Origin: Bog-756 sp963737625
Lineage (GTDB): Bacteria; Actinomycetota; Acidimicrobiia; Acidimicrobiales; RAAP-2
Reading direction: 5' to 3'
DNA: 64,000 nucleotides
NCBI GenBank assembly: GCA_963737625.1
Contig: CAVTTK010000002.1
Coordinates: 558,001 to 622,000 of the forward strand
The position numbers were made by a program, and so were the translations under genes. The notes below the pieces were generated by a model, which was not told the DNA's origin, ran no database searches, and saw nothing but the letters and a program-made list of their open reading frames with translations. The stretch's first letter is position 1, and the number at the start of each line of letters is the position of its first letter. Of the stretch, positions 1-8,316 are shown piece by piece.

Positions 1-268
1 CGAGAATCCGGCCCCAGCCGCACACCCCGAAGAACGACGTCAGCAGCCGGGACGCGTTGTGGGACACGACGGCCACCCGTTCCCCCTGTCCGACGCCCAG
101 TCGATCCAGCCCCGCCGCCTGGGCCCGGGCCCGGGCGGCCATGTCGGCGAAGGTCAGGGATGGCCAGGGCTCGGCCGGCTGGTCAGGCTCGTCGACGAGA
201 CCGATCCGTTCCGGGTAGGCCGACTCGGCCCGGTCCAGGAAGTCCCGGACGTTGAATTGGACGATCAT
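1..268 (-). CDS. AMP-dependent acyl-CoA synthetase, N-terminal part (cut by window edge)
   Basis: The reverse strand reads about 89 residues beginning MIVQFNVRDFLDRA and continuing through LTFADMAARARAQAAGLDRLGVGQGERVAVVSHN (split here only for reading), the usual opening of acyl-CoA synthetases of the ANL superfamily, which activate a carboxylic acid as an acyl-adenylate and then as a CoA thioester. The G-ERVAVVSHN stretch is the conserved first strand of the adenylating domain. The ATG at 268 follows a GGGGGG ribosome-binding run. The catalytic motifs lie outside the window, so the substrate cannot be stated. Confidence 0.8.
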   Translation of the reverse strand, partial: MIVQFNVRDFLDRAESAYPERIGLVDEPDQPAEPWPSLTFADMAARARAQAAGLDRLGVGQGERVAVVSHNASRLLTSFFGVCGWGRIL

Positions 269-395
269 CGGTCCCCCCGATCGGTCCGGCGGCCCGGTCG
301 TGGACCGCCGGCGACCCCATTGAATCAAATCGCCGACCGTCGTGGAGCGGTTCGGCCGGAGGTGCCGTCCCGGCGGCATCGCTAATGTTCGGCCC

Positions 396-1316
396 ATGCC
401 CTCACCCCGCATCGCCGTCGGCCCCCAACCCGCCACGTTCGCCACCGACGCCGTGGCCTCCGGTGGCGGGACACTGGTCGACATCGCCGATCAGCCCGAC
501 GGACTGGTGTGGCTGGATCCCCGGGGGGTCCAGTCCCTGACCGAGCAGGTGGCGGCAGCCCCGACCCTCCGGTGGATCCAGCTGCCCTTCGCCGGGGTGG
601 AGAACGTGGTGGCCTCCGGCCTGCTCGACCACCAGCACCTGTGGACCTGCGCCAAGGGCTCCTACGCCGAGCCGGTGGCCGAGCACGCCCTGGCCCTGTC
701 TCTGGCCGGGCTCCGGCACCTGCGCACCCGGATCTCGGCCCGATCGTGGGGAGAGGCCGCCGGGACCAGCCTGTACGACCAGAAGGTGACCATCCTCGGG
801 GGCGGGGGCATCACGTCGAGGCTGTTGGAGCAGCTGGCCCCGTTCCGGGTCGAGGCCACCGTCGTCCGCCGGAAGAGCGACCCCATGCCCGGTGCGGCCC
901 GGACCGTCCCGGTCGGCGCGCTCGACGAGGTGCTCCCGGGAGCGTTGGTCGTCTATCTGGCCTTGGCGCTCACCCCGGAGACGACCGGCATCATCGGCGC
1001 CCGGCAACTTGACATCATGGACGCCACCGCCTGGCTGGTCAATGTGGCCCGGGGCCCCCACGTCGACACCGGTGCCCTGGTCGCGGCACTGGGCGCTGGT
1101 GCCATCGCCGGGGCAGCCCTCGACGTCACCGATCCGGAGCCCCTTCCCGACGGCCATCCCCTCTGGGACCTTCCCAACTGCATCATCACCCCCCACACCG
1201 CCGACACCATCGAGATGATCCGTCCCCTCCTGGCCGAGCGCATCCGCACCAACGTGGCGCGGTTCGCCGCCGGCGAGGAGTTGGTCGGGCTGGTCGATCC
1301 GGACGCCGGGTACTGA
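396..1316 (+). CDS. D-isomer-specific 2-hydroxyacid dehydrogenase family protein
   Basis: An NAD(P)-dependent oxidoreductase of the 2-hydroxyacid dehydrogenase family, 306 residues, probably cytosolic. The nucleotide-binding site is a somewhat altered glycine motif (TILGGGGITSRLL, near residue 130). The three catalytic positions are visible: Arg in NVARG, Glu in DPEPLP and His in ITPHTAD near the C-terminus. Substrate is not predictable. The ATG at 396 is preferred because a TAATGT hexamer (383-388) lies 7 nt before it, fitting a leaderless transcript; an upstream in-frame ATG at 342 would precede that promoter. It stands alone between a divergent acyl-CoA synthetase and a small cysteine protein. 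Confidence 0.82.
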   Translation: MPSPRIAVGPQPATFATDAVASGGGTLVDIADQPDGLVWLDPRGVQSLTEQVAAAPTLRWIQLPFAGVENVVASGLLDHQHLWTCAKGSYAEPVAEHALALSLAGLRHLRTRISARSWGEAAGTSLYDQKVTILGGGGITSRLLEQLAPFRVEATVVRRKSDPMPGAARTVPVGALDEVLPGALVVYLALALTPETTGIIGARQLDIMDATAWLVNVARGPHVDTGALVAALGAGAIAGAALDVTDPEPLPDGHPLWDLPNCIITPHTADTIEMIRPLLAERIRTNVARFAAGEELVGLVDPDAGY

Positions 1317-1515
1317 GCCGGCACGGCGCGGCACCGCTGCTCCGGCGCTGACCGGCCTCTGCGGCACCCCAGTGGCACCCCGGGTGCCCGTCGGCCGCAC
1401 GCCTGCTGTGCACCCCCGCCCCGGTGCGGGGAACACGTACCAGTTCAGGGAGGTGTCACACCCCCGATTCATGATGTCCGCAGCACAGGAACCCCAACGC
1501 CAGGAGGCTGCACCG

Positions 1516-1776
1516 ATGCCGTTCACCACCGTTCCCGTCTCACTCCCGAGCGTGAGGTCCCGCATCGGAGCCGAGCCGCCCGAGGCGTTCACCATCGACT
1601 GCGCCGAGTGCCGGCACCAGCACACGTCAGTCTGTGACGACTGCGTGGTCTCGTTCATCGTCGACCGGCAACCCGACGACGCGGTCGTCGTCGATGTGGA
1701 GGAGGCCCGAGCCGTTCGTCTGCTGGCCCAAGCCGGGTTGGTGCCCGAGATGCGCCACGCCCGCGACGTCGGCTGA
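1516..1776 (+). CDS. Small cysteine-rich protein with paired CxxC motifs
   Basis: An 86-residue protein of unknown function. Its centre reads DCAECRHQHTSVCDDC, that is C-x2-C-x7-C-x2-C with an HxH between the pairs, which looks like a metal-binding knuckle or redox site. The C-terminal half (VVDVEEARAVRLLAQAGLVPEMR) is predicted helix. An AGGAGG ribosome-binding site at 1502-1507 fixes the start at 1516. It lies 60 bp before queG on the same strand, so the two may be co-transcribed. I recall similar short proteins from other actinobacteria but cannot name a family. Confidence 0.7.
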   Translation: MPFTTVPVSLPSVRSRIGAEPPEAFTIDCAECRHQHTSVCDDCVVSFIVDRQPDDAVVVDVEEARAVRLLAQAGLVPEMRHARDVG

Positions 1777-1836
1777 CCCCCGGACCGGGCGGCGCAATGA
1801 TGCCGGTCCCGCGCCGCCGCCGTGCGACGATGGGGT

Positions 1837-3021
1837 GTGTCCCGAGCCCCGGCCTCCGCCCCGCCCACGACGACAGGGCCCGACGACACCGACGCCGAAC
1901 TGAGCGAAGCCGTCGTGACCATCGGCGTCGGGGCCGGTCTCCATTCGGTCGGGGTGGCTACGGCCGAGGTATTCGAGGAGACCCGTCGGCATCTGCTCGA
2001 GCGCAGGCGGAGTGGCCTGAACGGATCCATGCAATTCACCTACCGGAATCCAGAACGATCAACCGACCCGACCCGGGTCCTCCCCGGGGCCCGATCGCTG
2101 GTGGTGGGGGCGTGGAGCTATCGCCAGGGTGACCGTCCCGTCCCACCCACGGACCCGGGCAGCCGCCTCTCCGGTGACCACTCCGGCAACCTCCGCCGCG
2201 ACCGCCCCGAAGGACGTGTGGCCCGCTATGCCCGATCCGACCACTACGCCTCCCTCCGCCGGGCCCTGACCCCGGTGGCCGAGTACCTCCGTGAACGGGG
2301 ATGGCGGGCCACCGTGGTCTGCGACGACAACGCCCTCGTGGACCGGGCCGCCGCTCACCGGGCCGGAATCGGGTGGTTCGGGAAGAACTCGCTCCTCCTG
2401 GTGCCTGGTGCTGGATCGTGGTTCGTCCTGGGTTCGGTGGTCAGCGACGCCCCCCTCCGTCCCACGCACCCCACCCGTCCCACCGCCCATGCTGAGGGAT
2501 GTGGGAGCTGCTCCCGCTGTATGGGCGCATGTCCGACCGGTGCCCTGGTGTCTCCGGGGGTCGTCGACGCCCGCCGGTGCCTGGCCTGGTTGGTCCAGGC
2601 CCCCGGGACGTTTCCCGAGGAGTACCGGGCCGCCCTGGGTGACCGCATCTACGGGTGCGACGAGTGCCAGCAGGTCTGCCCGATCAACAAGGTGGCGGAT
2701 CGCCGGGATCCCCCGCCCCCACCGCCACCAACGTCGTCGACGCACCCTGACGACTCCCGTGTGGACCTGCTCGATCTGCTCGGGTCGACGGACGAGCAGC
2801 TGATGGAGGCGCACGGGCGGTGGTATATAGCCGGCCGCGACCCGCGCTACCTGAGGCGCAATGCACTGGTGGCCCTGGGCAACGTCGGTGACGGCCGCCA
2901 CCTCGGCACCGAACGGGCTCTGCGGAGGTGGCTGGTGGTGGACGACCCCATGCTGGCCGAGCACGCCCGCTGGGCCGCCCGTCGCCTGGGCCGCCACGAT
3001 CTGGTGTCCCCGGCTCGATGA
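1837..3021 (+). CDS. queG: Epoxyqueuosine reductase-like iron-sulfur protein
   Basis: QueG is a cobalamin- and [4Fe-4S]-dependent enzyme that reduces epoxyqueuosine to queuosine in tRNA. Seen here: the DUF1730-type N-terminal domain with the family motif AGIGWFGKNSLLL preceded by the conserved Asp-rich stretch CDDNALVDRAAAH; then two ferredoxin clusters, CGSCSRCMGACPTGAL and YGCDECQQVCP; then a short HEAT-like tail (RRNALVALGNVGD). A proline run (residues about 290-300) precedes the tail. The start is uncertain: GTG at 1837 or GTG at 1822. The stop overlaps the next gene as ATGA, so translation is probably coupled to the glycosyltransferase. No other queuosine genes are visible here. Confidence 0.85.
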   Translation: MSRAPASAPPTTTGPDDTDAELSEAVVTIGVGAGLHSVGVATAEVFEETRRHLLERRRSGLNGSMQFTYRNPERSTDPTRVLPGARSLVVGAWSYRQGDRPVPPTDPGSRLSGDHSGNLRRDRPEGRVARYARSDHYASLRRALTPVAEYLRERGWRATVVCDDNALVDRAAAHRAGIGWFGKNSLLLVPGAGSWFVLGSVVSDAPLRPTHPTRPTAHAEGCGSCSRCMGACPTGALVSPGVVDARRCLAWLVQAPGTFPEEYRAALGDRIYGCDECQQVCPINKVADRRDPPPPPPPTSSTHPDDSRVDLLDLLGSTDEQLMEAHGRWYIAGRDPRYLRRNALVALGNVGDGRHLGTERALRRWLVVDDPMLAEHARWAARRLGRHDLVSPAR

Positions 3022-4160
3022 CCCACCTGTTGGTCACCAACGACTTCCCCCCCAAGGTGGGAGGGATCCAGGCCTATCTGTGGGAGCTCTGGTCACGCAT
3101 GGACCCCGACTCCTTCGTGGTCCTCACTGCCCGTTCCCACCCCGAGGCCACGGCCTTCGACCGGGCCCAGGCCGAGCGCGGGATCCGCATCGAGCGTGTG
3201 CGGAGCCGGGTGCTGGCCCCCACTCCCGGACTGGCCAGGCGGATCCGGGAGACGGCCCGCCGGGCCGGGGCCGGACTGGTGGTGTTGGACCCGGCCTTCC
3301 CCCTCGGCCTGCTGGGACCGCGTCTCGGTATCCCCTATGCCGTGCTGCTCCACGGAGCCGAGGTGGCCGTTCCCGGGAGGCTCCCGGCCACCCACCAGAT
3401 GGTGGCCCACGTGCTCCGCCACAGTGTGCTGGCCATCTCGGCCGGTGGCTACCCGGCCCAGGAGGCCACCCGCACCCTCCGACGCGGTGGCATGCCCCCG
3501 GTGCTGGAGATCCCACCTGGCGTGGACCTCCGGCGGTTCCGGCCCCTCACCGACGACGAGCGGGCGGAGGCCCGGGTGGATCTCGGCCTGCCGGTCGCCG
3601 CACCACTGGTGGTCAGCGTCAGCCGTCTGGTGCCCCGCAAAGGCATGGATGTCCTGATCGACGTGGCCGTGCGGCTCCGGACCGAACACCCCGACCTGGT
3701 GGTGGCCATCGCCGGGCGGGGCCGGGACTCGGATCGTCTGGCTGGCCGGGTCGCCGAGTACTCGGCCCCCGTGCGTCTCCTCGGAGGCGTGTCCGATGCC
3801 GACCTCCCACGGCTGGTCGGAGCGGCCGACGTCTTCGCCATGCTGTGTCGCAACCGTTGGCTGGGCCTCGAACAGGAGGGGTTCGGCATCGTCTTCCTCG
3901 AGGCGGCGGCGGCGGGAGTACCCCAGGTGGCCGGGCGATCGGGAGGGGCGGGGGAGGCGGTCCTGGCCGGCATCACCGGAACCGTGGTCCGACGACCTAC
4001 CGATGTCGCCGCTGCCGCCCGGGCCATCGGCGAGCTCCTCGGCGATCAGTACCTCCGTGGGCAGATGGGGAAGGCCTCCCGGGAGCGGGCCGAGGCATCC
4101 TTCGACTATGACAAACTCGCCCCTAGGCTAGCTGCGTCGCTGGCCGACGTGGAAGGCTGA
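3018..4160 (+). CDS. GT4 glycosyltransferase, PimB-like mannosyltransferase
   Basis: A 380-residue GT-B fold transferase. The opening MTHLLVTNDFPPKVGGIQ matches the start of GDP-mannose-dependent phosphatidylinositol-monomannoside mannosyltransferases (PimB) of actinobacteria, membrane-associated enzymes of glycolipid synthesis. The C-terminal donor domain carries SRLVPRKGMDVLI and the EX7E motif in EGFGIVFLEAAAAG. An SRPBCC protein follows, as I remember for the mycobacterial pimB neighbourhood (Rv2185c-Rv2188c). The ATG overlaps the queG stop by 4 nt. Assignment to PimB rather than another mannosyltransferase rests on the N-terminal motif and context. Confidence 0.8.
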   Translation: MTHLLVTNDFPPKVGGIQAYLWELWSRMDPDSFVVLTARSHPEATAFDRAQAERGIRIERVRSRVLAPTPGLARRIRETARRAGAGLVVLDPAFPLGLLGPRLGIPYAVLLHGAEVAVPGRLPATHQMVAHVLRHSVLAISAGGYPAQEATRTLRRGGMPPVLEIPPGVDLRRFRPLTDDERAEARVDLGLPVAAPLVVSVSRLVPRKGMDVLIDVAVRLRTEHPDLVVAIAGRGRDSDRLAGRVAEYSAPVRLLGGVSDADLPRLVGAADVFAMLCRNRWLGLEQEGFGIVFLEAAAAGVPQVAGRSGGAGEAVLAGITGTVVRRPTDVAAAARAIGELLGDQYLRGQMGKASRERAEASFDYDKLAPRLAASLADVEG

Positions 4161-4216
4161 GGGACCGCCCGGCCAGGTTGTCCGGCCGGCAGACCAAAGG
4201 ATGAGGAGGGCTGATC

Positions 4217-4660
4217 GTGGCCGAACAAGCCACTGAGCGAATGGTGGTGTCGGCTACGCCGGCACGCTGTTTCGAGGTCAGCTCCGATATCGAGGCCTAT
4301 CCCCGGTGGGCCTCCGATATCAAAGAGGTGACCATCGAATCCCGTGACGATGACGGCCGTCCGGAGCTGGTCACCTTCCGGGCCGCCGCCTTCGGACGGA
4401 GCACCAGCTACACCCTGGCCTATGACTACAGCGAGGCCCCCGGAGTGCTGTCCTGGGTGCAGACGCGGGGTGACATCACGTCGAAGCTCGACGGCCGATA
4501 CGTGTTCGCCGACGGCGGAGAGGGACGGACCGAGGTCACCTACCATCTCGAAGTGGAGATGAAGGTGCCGCTTCCCGGCTTCATCAAGATGCGGGCGCAG
4601 AGCCGTATCATGTCGATCGCCCTGCGGGAGCTGAAGGCCCGGGTCGAGTCGACGGCGTGA
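4217..4660 (+). CDS. SRPBCC family lipid-binding protein
   Basis: A 147-residue START/Bet v1-like domain spanning the whole protein. The opening ERMVVSATPARCFEVSSDIEAYPRWASDIKEV is the classic first strand and helix of polyketide-cyclase/COQ10-type proteins, which bind a hydrophobic ligand in a central cavity. The long C-terminal helix (FIKMRAQSRIMSIALRELK) closes the cavity. A GAGGAGGG ribosome-binding site lies 6 nt before the GTG start. It follows the PimB-like gene by 56 bp, so a role in lipid glycosylation is plausible but inferred. Confidence 0.8.
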   Translation: MAEQATERMVVSATPARCFEVSSDIEAYPRWASDIKEVTIESRDDDGRPELVTFRAAAFGRSTSYTLAYDYSEAPGVLSWVQTRGDITSKLDGRYVFADGGEGRTEVTYHLEVEMKVPLPGFIKMRAQSRIMSIALRELKARVESTA

Positions 4661-4715
4661 CCGTCGGACCCCCGGCGGGGCACGGAGTGCCGGTCCGGGT
4701 GGTTCGGGGGGAACC

Positions 4716-5408
4716 GTGCGGGTAGGCATCACCCTCCCTCAGTTCCGTGAGGAGGCCGACTCGGCCATCGGGGCCGCACGCCGTGCCGAGGCTCTGGGCA
4801 TCGACGCCGTCTTCTGTTTCGATCACCTCTGGCCCATGGGGCAGCCGGGGCGCCCGGCGCTCTCCTCGGGACCTCTCCTCGGGGCCCTGGCCGCCTCCAC
4901 CTCCACCATCGCCGTCGGCACCCTGGTGGCCCGGATCGGGCTGCTCCCCGACGACGTGCTGGTGGCGGAGCTGTCCAGCCTGGCCACGCTCAGCGGCGGG
5001 CGGATCATCGCCGGCCTGGGCACCGGCGACCACCTCAGCCGGGCCGAGAACGAGGCCTACGGCATCCCCTTCGAGGCGGCCTCCGAGCGGCGGGTGCGGC
5101 TGGCCTCGGTGGCCGCCTCCGTGCGGGACGAGGGCATCCCGGTCTGGGTCGGCGGAGGCCTGCCCAAGACGGTGGAGCTGGCCCGGACCCTCTCGGTGGC
5201 GGTGAACCTCTGGGAGGGCGAGGTGATGCGGGTGGCCGAGCTGGTCGCCGCCGGGGTGGAGGTGACCTGGGGCGGCCCGGTGGGGGACACGGTCGAGGAG
5301 GCCACACGGCGTCTCACCGACGTGGCCGGGGCCGGGGCCACCTGGGCCGTGTGCGCGTGGCCCGACTCCCTCGAGGTGGTGGCCGAGGCGGCCGAGACCG
5401 TCCGGTGA
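4716..5408 (+). CDS. Short LLM-class flavin-dependent oxidoreductase
   Basis: A luciferase-like monooxygenase fold protein that would use FMN or coenzyme F420. It opens with MRVGITLPQF, followed by AARRAEALGIDAVFCFDHLWPMG and the core strand SGGRIIAGLGTGD. At 230 residues it is shorter than the usual 280-350 residues; the segment between the GTGD loop and the WVGGG strand is compressed, though no frame disruption is seen. F420 use fits the actinobacterial setting and the PPOX gene at 50797, but is inference. The GTG start has only a weak G-rich ribosome-binding stretch. Confidence 0.78.
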   Translation: MRVGITLPQFREEADSAIGAARRAEALGIDAVFCFDHLWPMGQPGRPALSSGPLLGALAASTSTIAVGTLVARIGLLPDDVLVAELSSLATLSGGRIIAGLGTGDHLSRAENEAYGIPFEAASERRVRLASVAASVRDEGIPVWVGGGLPKTVELARTLSVAVNLWEGEVMRVAELVAAGVEVTWGGPVGDTVEEATRRLTDVAGAGATWAVCAWPDSLEVVAEAAETVR

Positions 5409-5477
5409 CGTGCCGACAGCGCCGATGAGGGGAGGCGGGTGTCCCGTCCGCCCGGGCCCCGGCAGTAGCCTTGGGTG

Positions 5478-6680
5478 ATGGAGTTCCGCCGGATCAACAG
5501 CCTTCCCCCCTATGTCTTCGCCACCATCAACGAGCTCCGGGACGCCGGCCGGCACAGCGGCCGTGACGTCATCGACATGGGGTTCGGGAATCCCGACCTG
5601 CCGTCGCCCGACGTGGCCGTCGAGAAGTTGGCCGAGGCCGGCCGCAACCCGCGCAACCACCGCTACTCGGCCAGCCGCGGCATCCCGAAGATCCGCCAGG
5701 CCATCACCGACCTCTACCTGCGCAAGTTCGAGGTGGAGTTGGACCCCGACACCGAGGTGGTCACCACCATCGGCGCCAAGGAGGGCCTCAGCCACCTGAT
5801 GTGGGTGCTGGTCGGCCCGGGCGACACCGCTCTGGTCCCCTCCCCGTCCTATCCCATCCACATCTACGCCCCGCTCTTCGCCGGCGCCGACGTCCGCCAC
5901 GTCCGCCTCGACGCCCCTGGTGCCGAAAACGGCGGCAGCCCCGGCGAGGCTTTCTTCGACAACCTGATGGAGGCGTGGGAGTCGGCGTGGCCCAAGCCCC
6001 GCGTGGTGGTGCTGTCCTTCCCCCACAACCCCACCACCGAGTGCGTCGATCTGGCCTGGATGACCCGGCTGGTGGAGTTCGCCAAGGAGCGAGAGATCGT
6101 GCTGGTCCACGACTTCGCCTACGCCGACATCGCCTTCGACGGCTACACGCCGCCATCGATCCTGCAGGTTCCCGGGGCCAAGGACGTGGCCGTGGAGCTG
6201 TACACGCTGACCAAGTCGTTCTCCATGGCCGGCTGGCGGGTGGGCTTCCTGGTCGGCAATGCCGCCATCGTGCAGGCGCTGACCAAGCTCAAGAGCTACC
6301 TCGACTACGGGACGTTCCAGCCCATCCAGATCGCCGCCATCGTGGCCATGAACGAGGCTCCCGACTACCCCAAGGTCATCAACGAGACCTACCAGGCGCG
6401 CCGCGACGCGCTGTGCGAGGGACTGAACCGGATCGGCTGGGAGATCACCCCGCCGCGTGGGACCATGTTCGTGTGGGCCCCCATACCTGAGCCCTACCGG
6501 GAGATGGGCTCGCTCGAGTTCTCCAAGTACCTGGTCACCGAGGCCGACGTGGCCACTTCTCCGGGGGTCGGCTTCGGTCCCGGTGGGGACAACCACGTGC
6601 GGTTCGCCCTCATCGAGAACGAACAGCGCATCGGCCAGGGTGTCCGCAGCCTGCGCAAGTCCCTGACCAGATTGCGCTGA
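5478..6680 (+). CDS. alaC: Alanine/glutamate-pyruvate type aminotransferase, AlaC-like
   Basis: A PLP-dependent fold-type I aminotransferase of 400 residues. The start EFRRINSLPPYVFATINEL and the segment YSASRGIPKIRQAI closely follow the AlaC branch, which interconverts alanine and pyruvate with glutamate/2-oxoglutarate. The substrate Asn-Pro-Thr motif (HNPTTE), the Asp/Tyr pair (VHDFAYADI) and the PLP lysine in LTKSFSMAGWR are all present. A TAGCCT hexamer at 5466-5471, 6 nt before the ATG, suggests leaderless transcription; a GTG at 5475 is the alternative start. A strong hairpin begins directly after the stop codon. Confidence 0.86.
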   Translation: MEFRRINSLPPYVFATINELRDAGRHSGRDVIDMGFGNPDLPSPDVAVEKLAEAGRNPRNHRYSASRGIPKIRQAITDLYLRKFEVELDPDTEVVTTIGAKEGLSHLMWVLVGPGDTALVPSPSYPIHIYAPLFAGADVRHVRLDAPGAENGGSPGEAFFDNLMEAWESAWPKPRVVVLSFPHNPTTECVDLAWMTRLVEFAKEREIVLVHDFAYADIAFDGYTPPSILQVPGAKDVAVELYTLTKSFSMAGWRVGFLVGNAAIVQALTKLKSYLDYGTFQPIQIAAIVAMNEAPDYPKVINETYQARRDALCEGLNRIGWEITPPRGTMFVWAPIPEPYREMGSLEFSKYLVTEADVATSPGVGFGPGGDNHVRFALIENEQRIGQGVRSLRKSLTRLR

Positions 6681-6712
6681 CCGGACGGCGCCGAGCAATC
6701 GGGGCCGTCCGG
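6681..6712. terminator. Hairpin terminator between alaC and the SMP-30 gene
   Basis: A perfect 9-bp stem, CCGGACGGC (6681-6689) with GCCGTCCGG (6704-6712), plus an inner CCG/CGG pair. It starts at the base after the alaC stop. There is no T-run, as is usual for actinobacterial terminators. The stem could serve both converging genes. Confidence 0.7.
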
Positions 6713-6752
6713 CCGGCGGAGGGAACGGCGCCGACCCGGCCCTGAGCCGTCG

Positions 6753-7649
6753 TCAGGGCAGCCCTGCTCCGGCCACCTCGACCCGGGCCTGCTCGATGCG
6801 TCCCGCCCGCAACAGGCTGATCTGCGATTCGATACTGGTCGGCGCCGTGACGAGGTAGAGGGTGCGGCGGTCGTCACCGCCCAGCATGCAGGCGAAGCAG
6901 TTCTGCGAAGTGGTCACTCGATGGACGACCTCGCCGCCCTCGGCCACGAGGAGGCATTCGGAGTCCCGGGCGTTGGACACCCAGACCCGCCCCTCGGCAT
7001 CGAGGCAGATGCCGTCGGGCGAGCACCACGGCAAGACCGCCCACTCCCGCCGCCGGGAGAGCGTGCCGTCGGTCGCCACGTCGAAGGCGGTGAGCCGGCC
7101 GCCCAGAGTCTCGGCCACGATGAGGGTCTGGCCGTCGGGGGTGATCACCGCCCCGTTGGGGAAGGCGAGGTCCCCCTCGGCCCGGTGGGCCGATCCGTCC
7201 GGGTCCACCCGGATCAGCACGGTGGTGGGTGGTCCAGGCGGCAGGACGAGGGCCCGCGGGCCCTGCTCCTCGATCAACCTGTCGAGATCGAACCCGAAGT
7301 TGCCCACATAGGCCCGTCCGGCGCCGTCGACCACCATGTCGTTGCCATGGAAGGTGGCGAACGGCCGGAGGTCGGCGTGGAGGACCAGCCGCCCGTCGTC
7401 CTCCAGGCGGAGGACGGTGCGCGCCTTGCGGGCCACCACCAGGAGGCGGCCGTCGGGCAGCCATCCCAGCCCGGCCGGCTGGCCGGGGACCTCGAACTCC
7501 ACCCGGACGTCGCCCCCGGGGCCGGCCGACTGCACGGTGCTGTCGTAGAAGTCGACGAACCACAGCCGGCCGTCGTGCCAGCGGGGGCACTCGCCGAATC
7601 GAAGACCGTCGAGGAACGGCTCGGCCTCCACCCCGGAGGGCCCGGTCAC
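6753..7649 (-). CDS. SMP-30/gluconolactonase/LRE family protein
   Basis: A 298-residue six-bladed beta-propeller with repeated strand motifs: GLRFGECPRWHDGRLWFVDF at the start, then GLGWLPDGRLLV, GNDMVVDGAGRAYVGNFGFD and PDGICLDAEGRVWVSNA. Glu in GECPRW, Asn in GND and Asp in PDGICLD match the metal-binding positions of this family, whose members hydrolyse sugar lactones or related esters. The GTG start overlaps the stop of the upstream tetR-type gene (GTGA), so the regulator and this enzyme form a coupled pair and the regulator probably controls it. The true substrate is unknown. Confidence 0.82.
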   Translation of the reverse strand: MTGPSGVEAEPFLDGLRFGECPRWHDGRLWFVDFYDSTVQSAGPGGDVRVEFEVPGQPAGLGWLPDGRLLVVARKARTVLRLEDDGRLVLHADLRPFATFHGNDMVVDGAGRAYVGNFGFDLDRLIEEQGPRALVLPPGPPTTVLIRVDPDGSAHRAEGDLAFPNGAVITPDGQTLIVAETLGGRLTAFDVATDGTLSRRREWAVLPWCSPDGICLDAEGRVWVSNARDSECLLVAEGGEVVHRVTTSQNCFACMLGGDDRRTLYLVTAPTSIESQISLLRAGRIEQARVEVAGAGLP

Positions 7650-8260
7650 GCGATCCGCCGGGCCACGGACCGGTCGGTGGCCAGGTAGCCCTGCCGGCAG
7701 AAGGCGATGGCGGCCTCGGCCACGCGATCGGCATCCTGGCCCTGTCCGAGGACCAGCTCCCGGGCCAGGTGGGCCGTGACCCCCAGAATGGCCATGGTCA
7801 GGACCTGGGGATCCTCCCCCCGGAGGAGGCCGGCGGTGATGCCGGCGCTCACATGCGGCAGGGCGTCGGCCACGGTCTGGTCGTCGCCGCTCCGGATGAT
7901 GGGGGCGAAGCGCTCCTCGGTCCGGGCGAACTCCATGAGGGCATAGAGGTGCCGGTGGTCGGACAGCCAACGGAGCGACGCCCGGATGCCCCATTCGATG
8001 CGCCGCGCCGGGTCGGGCTCACCGGCGATGGCGTCGCGTTGGGCCATGCGCATGGAGTGGAGGGCATCGACCAGGATCTCGCCCAGCATCTCCTCCTTGG
8101 AGGTGAAGTACCAGTAGAAGACGCCCTTGCCGACACCGATGCCGTCCACCAGGCTGGTCACCGAGGTCGTGTGGTAGCCCTCGGCGGCGAAGCGGTGGGC
8201 GGCCACGTCCATCAGCTCCTGACGACGTCGGGCGCCCTTCGGTGTGAGACGTCGGACCAT
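7646..8260 (-). CDS. TetR family transcriptional regulator
   Basis: A 204-residue regulator. Residues 8-55 form the TetR DNA-binding domain: RRRQELMDVAAHRFAAEGYH, then TSVTSLVDGIGVGKGVFYWYFTSKEEML, the family's helix-turn-helix and its characteristic YFTSK loop. The rest is a variable helical ligand-binding domain. A GGAGG ribosome-binding site precedes the ATG. It is translationally coupled to the downstream SMP-30 gene. The upstream region holds TACGAT and TAGCGT hexamers as possible -10 elements. Confidence 0.9.
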   Translation of the reverse strand: MVRRLTPKGARRRQELMDVAAHRFAAEGYHTTSVTSLVDGIGVGKGVFYWYFTSKEEMLGEILVDALHSMRMAQRDAIAGEPDPARRIEWGIRASLRWLSDHRHLYALMEFARTEERFAPIIRSGDDQTVADALPHVSAGITAGLLRGEDPQVLTMAILGVTAHLARELVLGQGQDADRVAEAAIAFCRQGYLATDRSVARRIA

Positions 8261-8316
8261 GGTCCTCCAACGCTAATGGGTTTCGACCACTTCGCATCGT
8301 AAAGGAGTGAAGATGG

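Noticed and set aside
402..2039. Long reverse-strand open frame over the dehydrogenase and small cysteine protein genes
   Set aside because: Its translation is low-complexity Gly/Pro/Arg and antisense to recognisable proteins; typical of GC-rich DNA.
4608..6698. Reverse-strand open frame of nearly 700 codons over the LLM and alaC genes
   Set aside because: Antisense to two clear enzymes; composition rich in Gly, His and Asp; no domain.
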